Below are positions 24,903 through 33,055 of a stretch of 64,000 nt of DNA, one piece after another; the first letter of the stretch is position 1, and each line of letters starts with the position of its first letter. The notes beneath the pieces are model-generated. The model made no database searches, was not told where the DNA came from, and worked only from the letters and a program-made list of their open reading frames with translations. Location of the stretch: NCBI RefSeq assembly GCF_903166545.1, contig NZ_CAESCH010000002.1:124001-188000 (forward strand), read 5' to 3'. The stretch comes from Metabacillus schmidteae. GTDB taxonomy: Bacteria; Bacillota; Bacilli; Bacillales; Bacillaceae. Position numbers and translations under genes: made by a program.

Positions 24903-26399
24903 ATGAATCGACTACAAAAAGCAAACGATTATATCAGAGAAAATAAACATAAAGTACAAAGCCGGCCACACTATCATTTTTCACCTGAAATCGGGTGGAT
25001 GAATGATCCGAATGGGTTTGTCTATTATCAAGGGAAATATCATTTGTTTTATCAATATTATCCTTATGACATTACATGGAATGACATGCACTGGGGCCAT
25101 GCAACAACTGAGAATTTCATCGATTGGGAGCATCACCCTGTTGCGTTGGCAAATGACAAAGCATATGACGCGAATGGTTGCTTTTCAGGAAGTGCCATTG
25201 AAAAGGATGGGAAGCTGTACTTAATGTACACAGGTCATATTGATCCGAATATGGGATTTGACCGAGATGAACAGGAGATTGCGGAACGGCAATGTGTTGC
25301 GATATCTGAAGATGGTGTTCATTTTGAAAAATATCAGTTGAATCCTGTGATTGGTGAAAAAGAATTACCTGAGGGGTACATGATTTGTGACTTTAGAGAT
25401 CCGAAGGTCATAGAAGTGGATGGAGTTTATTATTGTGTGTTATCGGTAAGGAACAGTAAGAGACGTGGCGAAATTATTATGTTTAAATCAGATGATCTAT
25501 TAGAGTGGACCTTTCATTCCTCGATTTATCAATCAGCCTTTGATGATAATACTCTTTTAGAGTGTCCGGATTTGTTCAGAATTGATGAGAAAGATATTCT
25601 ATTATTTTCAGAAATGCCTTGTGACCCTGAATTTGCAGGAGAAATACAAAATAAAACAGCCTATGTCATTGGTAAGATGGATTTTGAAAAAGGGATTTTT
25701 AAGGAGGAAACTAAAGGATTGCTAGACTATGGCCAAACCTTTTATGCACCACAATCCACAAAGGGCAAAGATGGGGAACGATTACTCATCGGCTGGATGC
25801 ACCGCTGGCATGAAACAGCACCGCCAAAGGAATACGGCTTTAACGGAATGATGTCATTGCCGCGTGTGCTTGATATAAAGAACGGTCAGCTCATACAGCA
25901 GCCATTTATTGATACTGAAAGTTACTTCCTTTCCAAGGTTACCTATGGGCATGTTCAACTAGGTGATGGGGAAGAGTTGGAAATTGAAGGGAAATCAACA
26001 GGCTATCTGCAAGTAAAGATACCTAAACACAGCGGCAAATTCGCGATCAACCTTAACAAAAGCGAAACAAAATCAACCACTGTTGAAATAAACGTAGAAA
26101 ATAATACACTATCTCTAACATCTGATTACGGAAATCAAGAATTAATCAAAGTGGAGGATCTATCAGCAACCTCTCAACAAGAAATCATGCTCGAATTCTA
26201 CCTCGACCTCCACTCAATCGAACTATACATCAACTCAGGACAAAAAGTCCTCAGCTTCACAGCCTACGACGCAGACAAAGGAACGGATATCGTATTTGGT
26301 GGGCCAGCGGTCGGTCCTGGTGGTCCGGGGGTCGGCCCTGGTGGTCCAGGGGGACAGGTTCCTCGTCCCGCTTCGTTTCATTTAGTGTACCGGGATTGA
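24903..26399 (+). CDS. GH32 beta-fructosidase / sucrose-6-phosphate hydrolase-like enzyme
   Basis: Intracellular glycoside hydrolase of 498 residues without a signal peptide. The family 32 catalytic set is complete: WMNDPNG (nucleophile Asp35), FRDP (stabiliser Asp in 165-167) and ECP (acid/base Glu220). A five-bladed propeller is followed by a beta-sandwich module from about 340. It should split fructosyl bonds of imported oligosaccharides, after import by the upstream ABC system. Near the end, residues about 466-488 (GGPAVGPGGPGVGPGGPGGQ and on) are encoded by an inserted GACAGG palindrome and a tandem flank that keep the frame. FHLVYRD then resumes family-like sequence. Confidence 0.92.
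   Translation: MNRLQKANDYIRENKHKVQSRPHYHFSPEIGWMNDPNGFVYYQGKYHLFYQYYPYDITWNDMHWGHATTENFIDWEHHPVALANDKAYDANGCFSGSAIEKDGKLYLMYTGHIDPNMGFDRDEQEIAERQCVAISEDGVHFEKYQLNPVIGEKELPEGYMICDFRDPKVIEVDGVYYCVLSVRNSKRRGEIIMFKSDDLLEWTFHSSIYQSAFDDNTLLECPDLFRIDEKDILLFSEMPCDPEFAGEIQNKTAYVIGKMDFEKGIFKEETKGLLDYGQTFYAPQSTKGKDGERLLIGWMHRWHETAPPKEYGFNGMMSLPRVLDIKNGQLIQQPFIDTESYFLSKVTYGHVQLGDGEELEIEGKSTGYLQVKIPKHSGKFAINLNKSETKSTTVEINVENNTLSLTSDYGNQELIKVEDLSATSQQEIMLEFYLDLHSIELYINSGQKVLSFTAYDADKGTDIVFGGPAVGPGGPGVGPGGPGGQVPRPASFHLVYRD
26298..26370. repeat. GACAGG palindrome copy 10, in frame inside the GH32 gene
   Basis: GGGGGACAGGTTCCTCGTCCC at 26349-26369 is preceded by two tandem copies of a unit reading GTCGGYCCTGGTGGTCCRGG (26310-26350). 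The whole insert keeps the reading frame. Confidence 0.85.
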
Positions 26400-26799
26400 G
26401 AGTGAAGCACCTTTATCCTATGCTCAGGAATACTTGTTTTAGAAGAAGAACGTTCTGGAATTCAACGAACCGTCGAGAGCTTTCGTTCGAGTTATATTAT
26501 CTGAATAATTTATACTAGCAATCGCCTGCCCAGGGACGTTCAGAGAGAGGAGTGTTTTCACACTTCTCTTTTTTTTTTACATAAATACCCTAAAGTAAAT
26601 CCTCTAAATTCCTACCATTTATTATAATAGGTACATTTAATAGTGCGAGAGGGACACCGAACCCTATGTCCCTGATAGGTATAAAGGCTCAAAAAACAAT
26701 TAGATACTAGTGTATTGTAAATGAGATAGATTATAATAATTGTAGATTATTAGAAGATTCTGTCAAAAGTTTTCATATTTTGAAAGTCGGTGAAGATAC
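26400..26799. other. intergenic region with terminator and degenerate palindrome
   Basis: Apart from the terminator at 26546-26578 and a degenerate palindrome at 26648-26674 (GGGACACCGAACCCTATGTCCC), the stretch is AT-rich and holds no gene. The promoter of the DUF5317 gene should lie at its right end. Confidence 0.55.
26546..26578 (+). terminator. terminator of the fructan operon
   Basis: AGAGGAGTG (26546-26554) pairs with CACTTCTCT (26561-26569) with one G-U pair, followed by a run of nine T. Confidence 0.9.
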
Positions 26800-27387
26800 A
26801 TGGTGTATGATGGCTTGCTTCTTGCCATTTTAATAGGGTTTATTCGTGGTGGCAGTTTAAAAAGGTTTGGGGAGATTACATTTAAAATGGGGTGGGTGTT
26901 CCCGGCGCTGCTTCTGTTTCAATTTTTTATCTTCTATTTTCAAAATAAAATTGAATGGATTGGGGAAATCAGCCATTTTTCATTTATGGGTGTCTATGTA
27001 ATTGGGCTTATCTTTTTATGGATTAATCGTTTTCATGCCCATTTCAAATTCATTTTTGTTGGTGTACTGCTTAACTTCATTGTGATGGCAGTGAATGGGG
27101 GAAGAATGCCTGTTTCGGAAGAGGCTGCTCTTTTATTGGATCCATACTATTTAGATACGTTAAAAAACAGCTTGTATGCAAAACACACGCTTGCAACTGA
27201 TTCAACCATTTTTGCCTTTTTAGGAGACATTATTCCTCTAAGACCGCCATATCCGAGGGAACAGGTTATTAGTATAGGTGATGTGGTGATGAATATCGGC
27301 GGATTCCTTGCAATTCAAGCGATTATGCTAGACAACAAAGAAAATGAAAGTCCATTAAATGGAACTTCGAAGGAGGTGAAAATATAA
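26800..27387 (+). CDS. DUF5317-family membrane protein
   Basis: Membrane protein of 195 residues with four to five hydrophobic segments. Family-like motifs are LIGFIRGGSLKRFGEI near the N-terminus, the conserved NGGRMPVS at about 104-111, and FLGDIIPLRPPYPREQVISIGD before the last helix. The biochemical role of the family is unknown. The stop overlaps the start of a 29-residue peptide gene by one base, and a GGDEF/HD-GYP gene follows on the same strand, so it may take part in c-di-GMP signalling or sporulation-type membrane sensing (inference). Confidence 0.8.
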   Translation: MVYDGLLLAILIGFIRGGSLKRFGEITFKMGWVFPALLLFQFFIFYFQNKIEWIGEISHFSFMGVYVIGLIFLWINRFHAHFKFIFVGVLLNFIVMAVNGGRMPVSEEAALLLDPYYLDTLKNSLYAKHTLATDSTIFAFLGDIIPLRPPYPREQVISIGDVVMNIGGFLAIQAIMLDNKENESPLNGTSKEVKI

Positions 27388-27476
27388 TGAAAAATAAAAA
27401 GAAAAATGCTATTCTAAACATACTTATTATTGCTTCTGCTATTATTGCTTTAACATCAGGGTGGAAGTTAGGATAA
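27387..27476 (+). CDS. 29-residue membrane peptide
   Basis: ATG 27387 overlaps the DUF5317 stop (TAATG) and has a strong AGGAGGTG site at 27371-27378. The peptide has a basic start (MKNKKKN) and one hydrophobic helix (AILNILIIASAIIALTSG), ending WKLG. Strong ribosome site, coupling and composition support a real small membrane protein. Function unknown. Confidence 0.7.
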   Translation: MKNKKKNAILNILIIASAIIALTSGWKLG

Positions 27477-27480
27477 TCAG

Positions 27481-27689
27481 AAGAAAGAGGGACTATTTTC
27501 CCTCTCAGTTTGTAGACAAAGTAAAAATCGCTAGCCCTTCAGACTGATTGCTAACGCTTGCTTTCGAGGCACGAAGCCTTGTGAGGAGCGGAGTTACCAG
27601 GGTTGGTAATGAGCACCGCAGCAAGGTGAGTAACGAAGAAAGCGAGCGTTTGTCAACAGTCTGAGAGGGAATGTATTTCCCTCTTTCTT
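27481..27689. repeat. 209-bp long imperfect inverted repeat (MITE-like)
   Basis: The left arm 27481-27520 is the reverse complement, with a few changes, of the right arm 27649-27689. Each arm contains its own small hairpin (GAGGGAC/TCCCTC). Inside, AACGCTTGCTTTC (about 27552-27564) pairs with GAAAGCGAGCGTT (27638-27650), and the centre carries GAGGAGCGGAGTTACCAGGG and GCACCGCAGCAAGGTGAGTA. It fills the gap between the peptide gene and the GGDEF/HD-GYP gene. It could terminate or attenuate transcription or be a non-autonomous mobile element. Confidence 0.75.
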
Positions 27690-27717
27690 AATTTGTAAGT
27701 TGTGAGAGTGATAAAAA

Positions 27718-29514
27718 ATGGTACGTAATCGTCAAAATATATATATGGTCTTCATCTGTGTATTGAGCTTGTTTCTCCTGTTTTTGCATTTTCCTTTTCA
27801 AGTTGGGGAATTATCAAATTGGGTCTTAATCTATACATTCATTGGAGCTATTCTTCTCTTAAATCATTTCAGTGTTATTCTCCCGTCAGGAAATTTTCTG
27901 TCAATGGATTCTGCGCTTTATTTGGCTTGTATCTTCTTATATGGAATAAATGTTCCACTTCTTGCGTTAATCTTAAGTAGTTTTGTCTTTTTCTTTATTC
28001 GCTTTAAAATGGAATGGTGGAAACATCTGTTTAATTTTTCAAACTACTCCATTATGATTGTTTCAACATATTACATGTTCATCGCAAGTGGTGGAAAGGT
28101 AGGAAACATAGACGTTACAAATCTCTGGCCTTATACGATTTCGTTAACTGTTTATTTTCTCTTAAACCTTGTCCTAATGTGGCTTTACTTATTTCTTGCA
28201 AGCAAGCTGTCTATCCGAAATGTTTTTCAAAAACTCACTAAAAAAGATGATGTAAAAGAAGCATTCTTAAGTTATTTATGCACATTGGTCCTCTCACTAG
28301 TTATGACAATTGTGATACATGAGCAACCAATATTCGGTATCTTCTTATTCATCTCATTATCGATCACATTATCGCTAGCCTTTTCCAAAGTGTTTTCCTT
28401 ATATAAACACGAAGAAACAAGGGCACAAAAAGACTTTTTAACGGGTCTTAATAACCATGGCTATTTTAAACAAACGCTTGATGAATTCATTAAAAGAAGT
28501 GAATATGAGGATCCCTTCTCTATTGTCCTACTAGACTTAGATGATTTTAAAAAATATAACGATTTTAATGGACATGTTCAAGGGGACGAGCTGTTAACAT
28601 TTTTTGGGGGCTTTATATCTGAGAAAATAAAGGACCACACCTTTATTGCTGCTCGTTACGGTGGGGAAGAATTCGCCATTATCATGCCTGAAACAACACA
28701 GGAACAAGCGAAAATGTTTATGGACAAAATCCGTAAAGAATATAATGAAACACCGTTTAAGGGAGTTGAGATTCTTCCATTAGGTTGTCTATCCTTCTCT
28801 GCTGGAATAACAGAGTATGAAAAAGGAACATACGGTGCTTCGGAGTTATTGGCTAGAGCAGATAAGGCTCTTTATTATGCAAAGGCTGAAGGGAAGAATA
28901 ACTGTCAAATTTATAAAGAAGGTCGTTTTCATCATAAAGGACATCAAATTAAAGAAGAAATTGACGGTCTTGAGCAGCAGCTGCAGATCTTTTTATCAAA
29001 GGATATTTACACATATCAGCACAGCAAAAGAGTATTTAGATACGCTGTCGACATTAGTGATCAACTTGATCTAAGTGAAGAGGAGAAAAGAAGGTTAATT
29101 CTTGGAGCGCTTATCCATGATATCGGCAAAATTGAAATTCCGCGTGATATCATTAACAAAAAAGGAAAACTGCAAGTGCACGAATGGGAAATGATGAAAA
29201 AGCACGTCACGTACGGAAAGGAAATTCTCAGCTCTGTGAAAAAATACGATGACCTTCTTCCGCTAGTTGAGCTTCATCACGAACGCTACGACGGAAAAGG
29301 CTATCCATACGGACTCAAAGGAGAAAACATTCCTAAACTCGCTCGCATTCTCTGCATCATCGACTCCTTCGATGCCATGACAACCGAGCGACCATACCAA
29401 AAAACCAAAACCTTCACAGAAGCCATCGAAGAACTACGCAAATGCTCTGGTCAACAATTTGACCCGGTGTTTGTTGAGCCGTTTATTAAGATGGTGGAAC
29501 ATGGGGACAGGTAA
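27718..29514 (+). CDS. membrane GGDEF/HD-GYP c-di-GMP turnover protein
   Basis: Protein of 598 residues. Six or so N-terminal membrane helices (1-230) form a sensor module. A GGDEF domain follows with an intact A-site (RYGGEEFAI, about 320). A C-terminal HD-GYP domain (about 425-590) has HSKRV, LIHDIGK and HHERYDGKGYP, the set for metal binding and c-di-GMP hydrolysis. There is no RxxD inhibitory site before GGEEF. It can in principle both make and degrade c-di-GMP. The final HGDR and stop come from a perfect palindrome (29504-29522). A C-ending codon tract covers about 29275-29450. Confidence 0.9.
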   Translation: MVRNRQNIYMVFICVLSLFLLFLHFPFQVGELSNWVLIYTFIGAILLLNHFSVILPSGNFLSMDSALYLACIFLYGINVPLLALILSSFVFFFIRFKMEWWKHLFNFSNYSIMIVSTYYMFIASGGKVGNIDVTNLWPYTISLTVYFLLNLVLMWLYLFLASKLSIRNVFQKLTKKDDVKEAFLSYLCTLVLSLVMTIVIHEQPIFGIFLFISLSITLSLAFSKVFSLYKHEETRAQKDFLTGLNNHGYFKQTLDEFIKRSEYEDPFSIVLLDLDDFKKYNDFNGHVQGDELLTFFGGFISEKIKDHTFIAARYGGEEFAIIMPETTQEQAKMFMDKIRKEYNETPFKGVEILPLGCLSFSAGITEYEKGTYGASELLARADKALYYAKAEGKNNCQIYKEGRFHHKGHQIKEEIDGLEQQLQIFLSKDIYTYQHSKRVFRYAVDISDQLDLSEEEKRRLILGALIHDIGKIEIPRDIINKKGKLQVHEWEMMKKHVTYGKEILSSVKKYDDLLPLVELHHERYDGKGYPYGLKGENIPKLARILCIIDSFDAMTTERPYQKTKTFTEAIEELRKCSGQQFDPVFVEPFIKMVEHGDR

Positions 29515-29522
29515 CCTGTCCC
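29504..29522. repeat. GACAGG palindrome copy 12 (perfect short form)
   Basis: GGGACAGGTAACCTGTCCC, a 19-bp perfect palindrome. It provides the TAA stop of the GGDEF/HD-GYP gene and lies 150 bases upstream of the RAYT transposase. Confidence 0.9.
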
Positions 29523-29670
29523 TATTTCATTTTTATTCAAATTTCTTGAAGGACTTTAATTAATAAAGTAGAATTATGTTGTTGAATGCTTCACCCTCAT
29601 TTAACCTCTCACTATCCCGAATACTACCAACCTCTGTTTTCATTCACTTTTACCCGGAAATTTAAAAAGC

Positions 29671-30444
29671 GTGGTGATCCCTATCCCAAGAGCGGCAAGA
29701 AAAAAGAGTCCCAACGGCATATACCATATTATGCTTAGAGGTATCAATCGACAAACAATTTTTGAAGATGACCAGGACAGGACGAAGTTTTTAGAAGTAC
29801 TAAAAAAGTATAAGGAAATGAGCTATTTTCAGCTCTACAGTTATTGTTTAATGGACAACCATATTCATTTATTAATGAAGGAATCTGAGAATATTTCAAA
29901 TGTAGTAAAGCGAATCAGCTCAAGCTATGTTTACTGGTACAATTTGAAATATGAACGCTGTGGTCATTTGTTTCAGGAACGCTTTAAAAGCGAAAATATT
30001 GATAGTATACGATATTTTTTAACAGTTCTCCGTTATATCCACCAAAACCCCTTAAAAGCTGGTATATCTACTAGTATCTATGATTGTGAATGGACGAGTG
30101 TCCATGAGTACCTGGGAAAGGCCACACTTGTTGATGCAGATTACCCACTTCGATTTTTCTCTTCAGATCAAAAGCAAGCCCTTATTCTATTTAAAGATTT
30201 TATGGAAAAACCAAATGATGATCAATGCTTGGAAGATATCGTAAAGGTACGATTAACAGATGATGAGGTGAAAAAGTACCTTTTAGAATTAGGTGTATCA
30301 AATGTAAGTGGTTTACAACACGTGGAAAAACAGGTGAGAGACAACATCCTTTTCGAGCTGAAAGAAACATATGGGGTTAGTTTAAGACAAATTGCAAGAG
30401 TTACAGGCATTTCCAAGAGTGTGATACAGCGTGCTGGGAAATGA
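29671..30444 (+). CDS. REP-associated tyrosine transposase (RAYT, Y1/HUH family)
   Basis: Single-strand DNA transposase-like protein of 257 residues related to IS200/IS605 TnpA. The opening SPNGIYHIMLRGINRQTIFE is characteristic. The HUH metal site is HIH at 64-66 (LMDNHIHLLMKE), and the candidate nucleophile is Tyr115 or Tyr122 in the RYFLTVLRYIHQNP helix. GHLFQERFKSE is also conserved. A C-terminal HTH follows (YGVSLRQIARVTGISKSVIQ). GTG 29671 or 29674 is the start, as no ATG fits. Such proteins in other bacteria act on nearby short palindromes. Here the GACAGG palindromes are the obvious partner, with copies 150 bases before and 1.5 kb after. It ends 25 bases before comM. Confidence 0.9.
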   Translation: MVIPIPRAARKKSPNGIYHIMLRGINRQTIFEDDQDRTKFLEVLKKYKEMSYFQLYSYCLMDNHIHLLMKESENISNVVKRISSSYVYWYNLKYERCGHLFQERFKSENIDSIRYFLTVLRYIHQNPLKAGISTSIYDCEWTSVHEYLGKATLVDADYPLRFFSSDQKQALILFKDFMEKPNDDQCLEDIVKVRLTDDEVKKYLLELGVSNVSGLQHVEKQVRDNILFELKETYGVSLRQIARVTGISKSVIQRAGK

Positions 30445-30469
30445 GATTTCAGGAGGTGACCTTGGTTCT

Positions 30470-31969
30470 ATGATCACAAAGATAATGAGTATAGGATTAA
30501 AGGGATTGGAGGGATATTGTGTACAAGTTGAAGTTCAAGCTGTTGATATGGGAGAGGGCTTTACTATCGTAGGCTTACCCGATGCTTCTATTAAAGAGTC
30601 CAAAGAACGTGTAAAAGCTACACTTTACTCCCAAGGGTGTCCGTTAATTGGGAAAAGAATTGTTGTAAACCTATCGCCATCTGAGCAAAAAAAGAATGGT
30701 CCCTTATTTGATTTGCCGATTGCAATAGGTATTCTGAAAAGCTTGAGGATGATTGGAGAAAGCATTCCAAATTCAACTGGGTTTATAGGGGCATTATCTT
30801 TAGATGGTTCAATTCTCCCTTTTGAGGGGATGCTTGCTGCTGCATTAGCTGCAAAAAAAATTGGCTTTAACCGGTTATACATGCCGTTTAATCCTGATTT
30901 ACCGGAAATCATCATTAATGAAGTTGAAATTATATTTGTTTCGTCCTTACGGGATGTTCTTCAACATTTGTCAGGAAAGACTGTACCTGAACTTTATTTG
31001 GCAAAAAAATTAACAGAGGAAATTTATTATGAAAAGGATTTTCAACAAATTATTGGCCATTCAGTTGCTAAGCGTGCTTTAGAAATTGCAGCAGCTGGTG
31101 AGCATCATGTGTTTATGATCGGTCCACCAGGTTGTGGAAAAAGTATGCTGGCAGAGGCATTCCCTTCTATCCTACCACCATTATCCTATGAAGAAAAGCT
31201 TGAAAAAATCAGCTTGTACCAACTTGCAGGAATGGACTACGAAGTTATCCATCAACCCCCTTTTAGAGCTCCTCATCATTCAGCTTCAACTATTTCCATT
31301 ATTGGAGGTGGACAACATCCAAAGCCTGGAGAAATTTCATTAGCTCACAGGGGTGTTCTGTTTTTAGATGAAATGGCGGAGTTCTCTAAAAAGACCCTTG
31401 ATATGTTAAGACAGCCAATTGAGACGGGAAAGATTACGATCAGTCGGGTTCGTTCAATCGTCACTTATCCGTCTTCATTTTTATTAATTGGTGCGATGAA
31501 CCCTTGTCCCTGCGGTTACTTAGGATCTGAATCTTATTACTGTACATGCACTAGGAGGCAAATTCAATCCTACAAAAATCGTATTTCAGGTCCAATCCGT
31601 GATCGATTTGATATCTCGCTTATATTGCAAAGAGTAAACTTAGTGAACAGTGATGAATTGCAAAAAGAATCTTCTGCTGAGATCAGACAAAGGGTTGATA
31701 AAGCCCGCGATTTTCAATATAAGCGATATGGATATGAAATGTGTAACGGAAAAGCAACTTATGAATTGTTGCTTAATAAGGGAGGATTCCAGGATAATGT
31801 TATATCTCTTCTCCAAAAAACAGCAATGCAACAGAACTGGAGCAACCGTGTACAATTGAAGATTCTCCGTTTAGCTAGAACGATTTCAGACTTGGATGGT
31901 GAAGTTTATGTGACAGATGACGCATTAAGGGAAGCGATGTTGTTATGTGGGGAGCAGAAAAGTGTTTAG
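30470..31969 (+). CDS. comM: Mg-chelatase-like AAA+ ATPase ComM/YifB
   Basis: Protein of 499 residues. The N-terminal ChlI-like domain has VEVQAVDMGEGFTIVGLPDA and GKRIVVNLSPSEQKKNGPLF. The AAA+ core has Walker A GPPGCGKSM and Walker B GVLFLDEMAEF. A Cys cluster (MNPCPCGYLG ... YYCTCT) is typical, and a C-terminal helical bundle follows. In transforming bacteria ComM is a hexameric helicase that helps branch migration during recombination. ATG 30470 fits the family start, with AGGAGGTG about 11 bases upstream; an upstream ATG at 30431 would overlap the RAYT gene. The proximity to RAYT may be accidental. Confidence 0.92.
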   Translation: MITKIMSIGLKGLEGYCVQVEVQAVDMGEGFTIVGLPDASIKESKERVKATLYSQGCPLIGKRIVVNLSPSEQKKNGPLFDLPIAIGILKSLRMIGESIPNSTGFIGALSLDGSILPFEGMLAAALAAKKIGFNRLYMPFNPDLPEIIINEVEIIFVSSLRDVLQHLSGKTVPELYLAKKLTEEIYYEKDFQQIIGHSVAKRALEIAAAGEHHVFMIGPPGCGKSMLAEAFPSILPPLSYEEKLEKISLYQLAGMDYEVIHQPPFRAPHHSASTISIIGGGQHPKPGEISLAHRGVLFLDEMAEFSKKTLDMLRQPIETGKITISRVRSIVTYPSSFLLIGAMNPCPCGYLGSESYYCTCTRRQIQSYKNRISGPIRDRFDISLILQRVNLVNSDELQKESSAEIRQRVDKARDFQYKRYGYEMCNGKATYELLLNKGGFQDNVISLLQKTAMQQNWSNRVQLKILRLARTISDLDGEVYVTDDALREAMLLCGEQKSV

Positions 31970-31994
31970 TAGTAGGTTTGAGGAAGGAAAGTAA

Positions 31995-32024
31995 GTCAGA
32001 GGGACAAGGAACCTGTCCCTCTGA
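31995..32024. repeat. GACAGG palindrome copy 13
   Basis: GTCAGAGGGAC (31995-32005) pairs perfectly with GTCCCTCTGAC around AAGGAACCT, 25 bases after the comM stop. Unlike most other copies, the upstream gene end is not C-rich. Confidence 0.9.
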
Positions 32025-32092
32025 CCCTGTTTTTGGATATAGACTTCTAGGTTTGGTTGTATGATAATAGGGATAGAAAGGTAGGGAATGAC

Positions 32093-32857
32093 ATGATAGA
32101 TATCCATTGCCATGTTCTCGACGGAATTGATGATGGTGCACAGGATCTTGATGCTTCAATGAATATGATTAAGCATGCTGTGAATGAGGGAATCACGAAG
32201 ATCATCGCAACACCGCATCATAAAAATGGAAAATATGATAATATCGCTTCGTCTATTAAAGATAAAGTCATAGAGTTAAACCAGAAGATTAAGGAACAAA
32301 ATCTTCCTATAGAGATATTACCTGGCCAGGAGCCGCGGATTTACGGAGATCTTTTAGAGGATTATGAAAAAGGCGAGATTCTAACTCTTAATCACTCAAA
32401 ATATGTTTTTATCGAATTTCCGTCTAATCACGTTCCTAGATATACAAAGAAGCTATTATTCGATATTCAGCTAGCAGGACTTTCTCCGATTATCGTTCAC
32501 CCTGAACGGAATTCAGAGATTATCGAGAATCCTTCCATTTTATATAAGCTGGTTGAACAAGGTGCGGCAACACAAGTAACTGCTTCCAGTGTCACAGGAC
32601 ATTTCGGGAAAAAAATTAAAAAGTTTTCTCTCCAATTAATTGAATCAAGTCAGGCACATTTTATCGCATCAGATGCACATAATCTATCAGGAAGGTCCTT
32701 CAGATTGCGTGAAGCTTATGATGAGATCGGAAAAGAATTTGGACGTGACTTCGTCTATATGTTTCAGGAAAATGCCGAGCTTGTTGTTGAAGGAAATACA
32801 ATTTATCGACAACCACCTCAAGAAATTCGACGTAAGAAGTTTTTGGGGATCTTTTAA
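32093..32857 (+). CDS. ywqE: PHP-family tyrosine-protein phosphatase (YwqE/CpsB)
   Basis: Metal-dependent phosphotyrosine phosphatase of 254 residues, the same length as B. subtilis YwqE. PHP motifs are in order: IDIHCHVLDGIDDGA at 2-16, ATPHH near 39-43, the central HPERN and the C-terminal SDAHN. Such enzymes dephosphorylate bacterial tyrosine kinases and their targets, controlling surface polysaccharide export. No tyrosine kinase gene adjoins. The ATG at 32093 matches the family start and has AAGGTAGGG upstream. Confidence 0.9.
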   Translation: MIDIHCHVLDGIDDGAQDLDASMNMIKHAVNEGITKIIATPHHKNGKYDNIASSIKDKVIELNQKIKEQNLPIEILPGQEPRIYGDLLEDYEKGEILTLNHSKYVFIEFPSNHVPRYTKKLLFDIQLAGLSPIIVHPERNSEIIENPSILYKLVEQGAATQVTASSVTGHFGKKIKKFSLQLIESSQAHFIASDAHNLSGRSFRLREAYDEIGKEFGRDFVYMFQENAELVVEGNTIYRQPPQEIRRKKFLGIF

Positions 32858-32859
32858 AG

Positions 32860-32892
32860 AACATGGGTGGAAATATACCATGTTCTTTTTTT
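32860..32892 (+). terminator. terminator of ywqE
   Basis: AAGAACATGG (about 32857-32866) pairs with CCATGTTCTT around TGGAAATATA, followed by TTTTTTT. Confidence 0.9.
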
Positions 32893-32956
32893 GTGCAATC
32901 TTTCCCTCGTAGTAAACCTCTAAAATAAAATCTTCACGTAACATCTTCACCAATTC

Positions 32957-32985
32957 TTTACATAAAATTTTCAGAAAATTAATCT
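32957..32985 (+). promoter_or_regulatory. sigma-A promoter of the FbpABC-like operon
   Basis: TTTACA (32957-32962), a 17-base spacer and TAATCT (32980-32985). The spacer is filled by a CodY box. Confidence 0.65.
32966..32980. promoter_or_regulatory. perfect CodY box
   Basis: AATTTTCAGAAAATT matches the published CodY consensus AATTTTCWGAAAATT at all 15 positions. It lies between the -35 and -10 boxes, where binding would block RNA polymerase. Confidence 0.8.
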
Positions 32986-32997
32986 TGCGTATATTGT

Positions 32998-33040
32998 CGC
33001 TTAATATCGAACTATTAAACTTAAAATAATAGCTTAAGCG
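32998..33040 (+). promoter_or_regulatory. nested inverted repeats in the importer leader
   Basis: CGCTTAA (32998-33004) pairs with TTAAGCG (33034-33040), and inside it CTATTA (33012-33017) pairs with TAATAG (33027-33032). This could be a leader hairpin just before the ribosome site, or an operator. Confidence 0.5.
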
Positions 33041-33055
33041 AGGGGGAATTTTAAC

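Noticed and set aside
32893..33055. Fur box before the FbpABC-like operon
   Set aside because: No 7-1-7 TGATAAT-type inverted repeat is seen; the only strong match is the CodY box.
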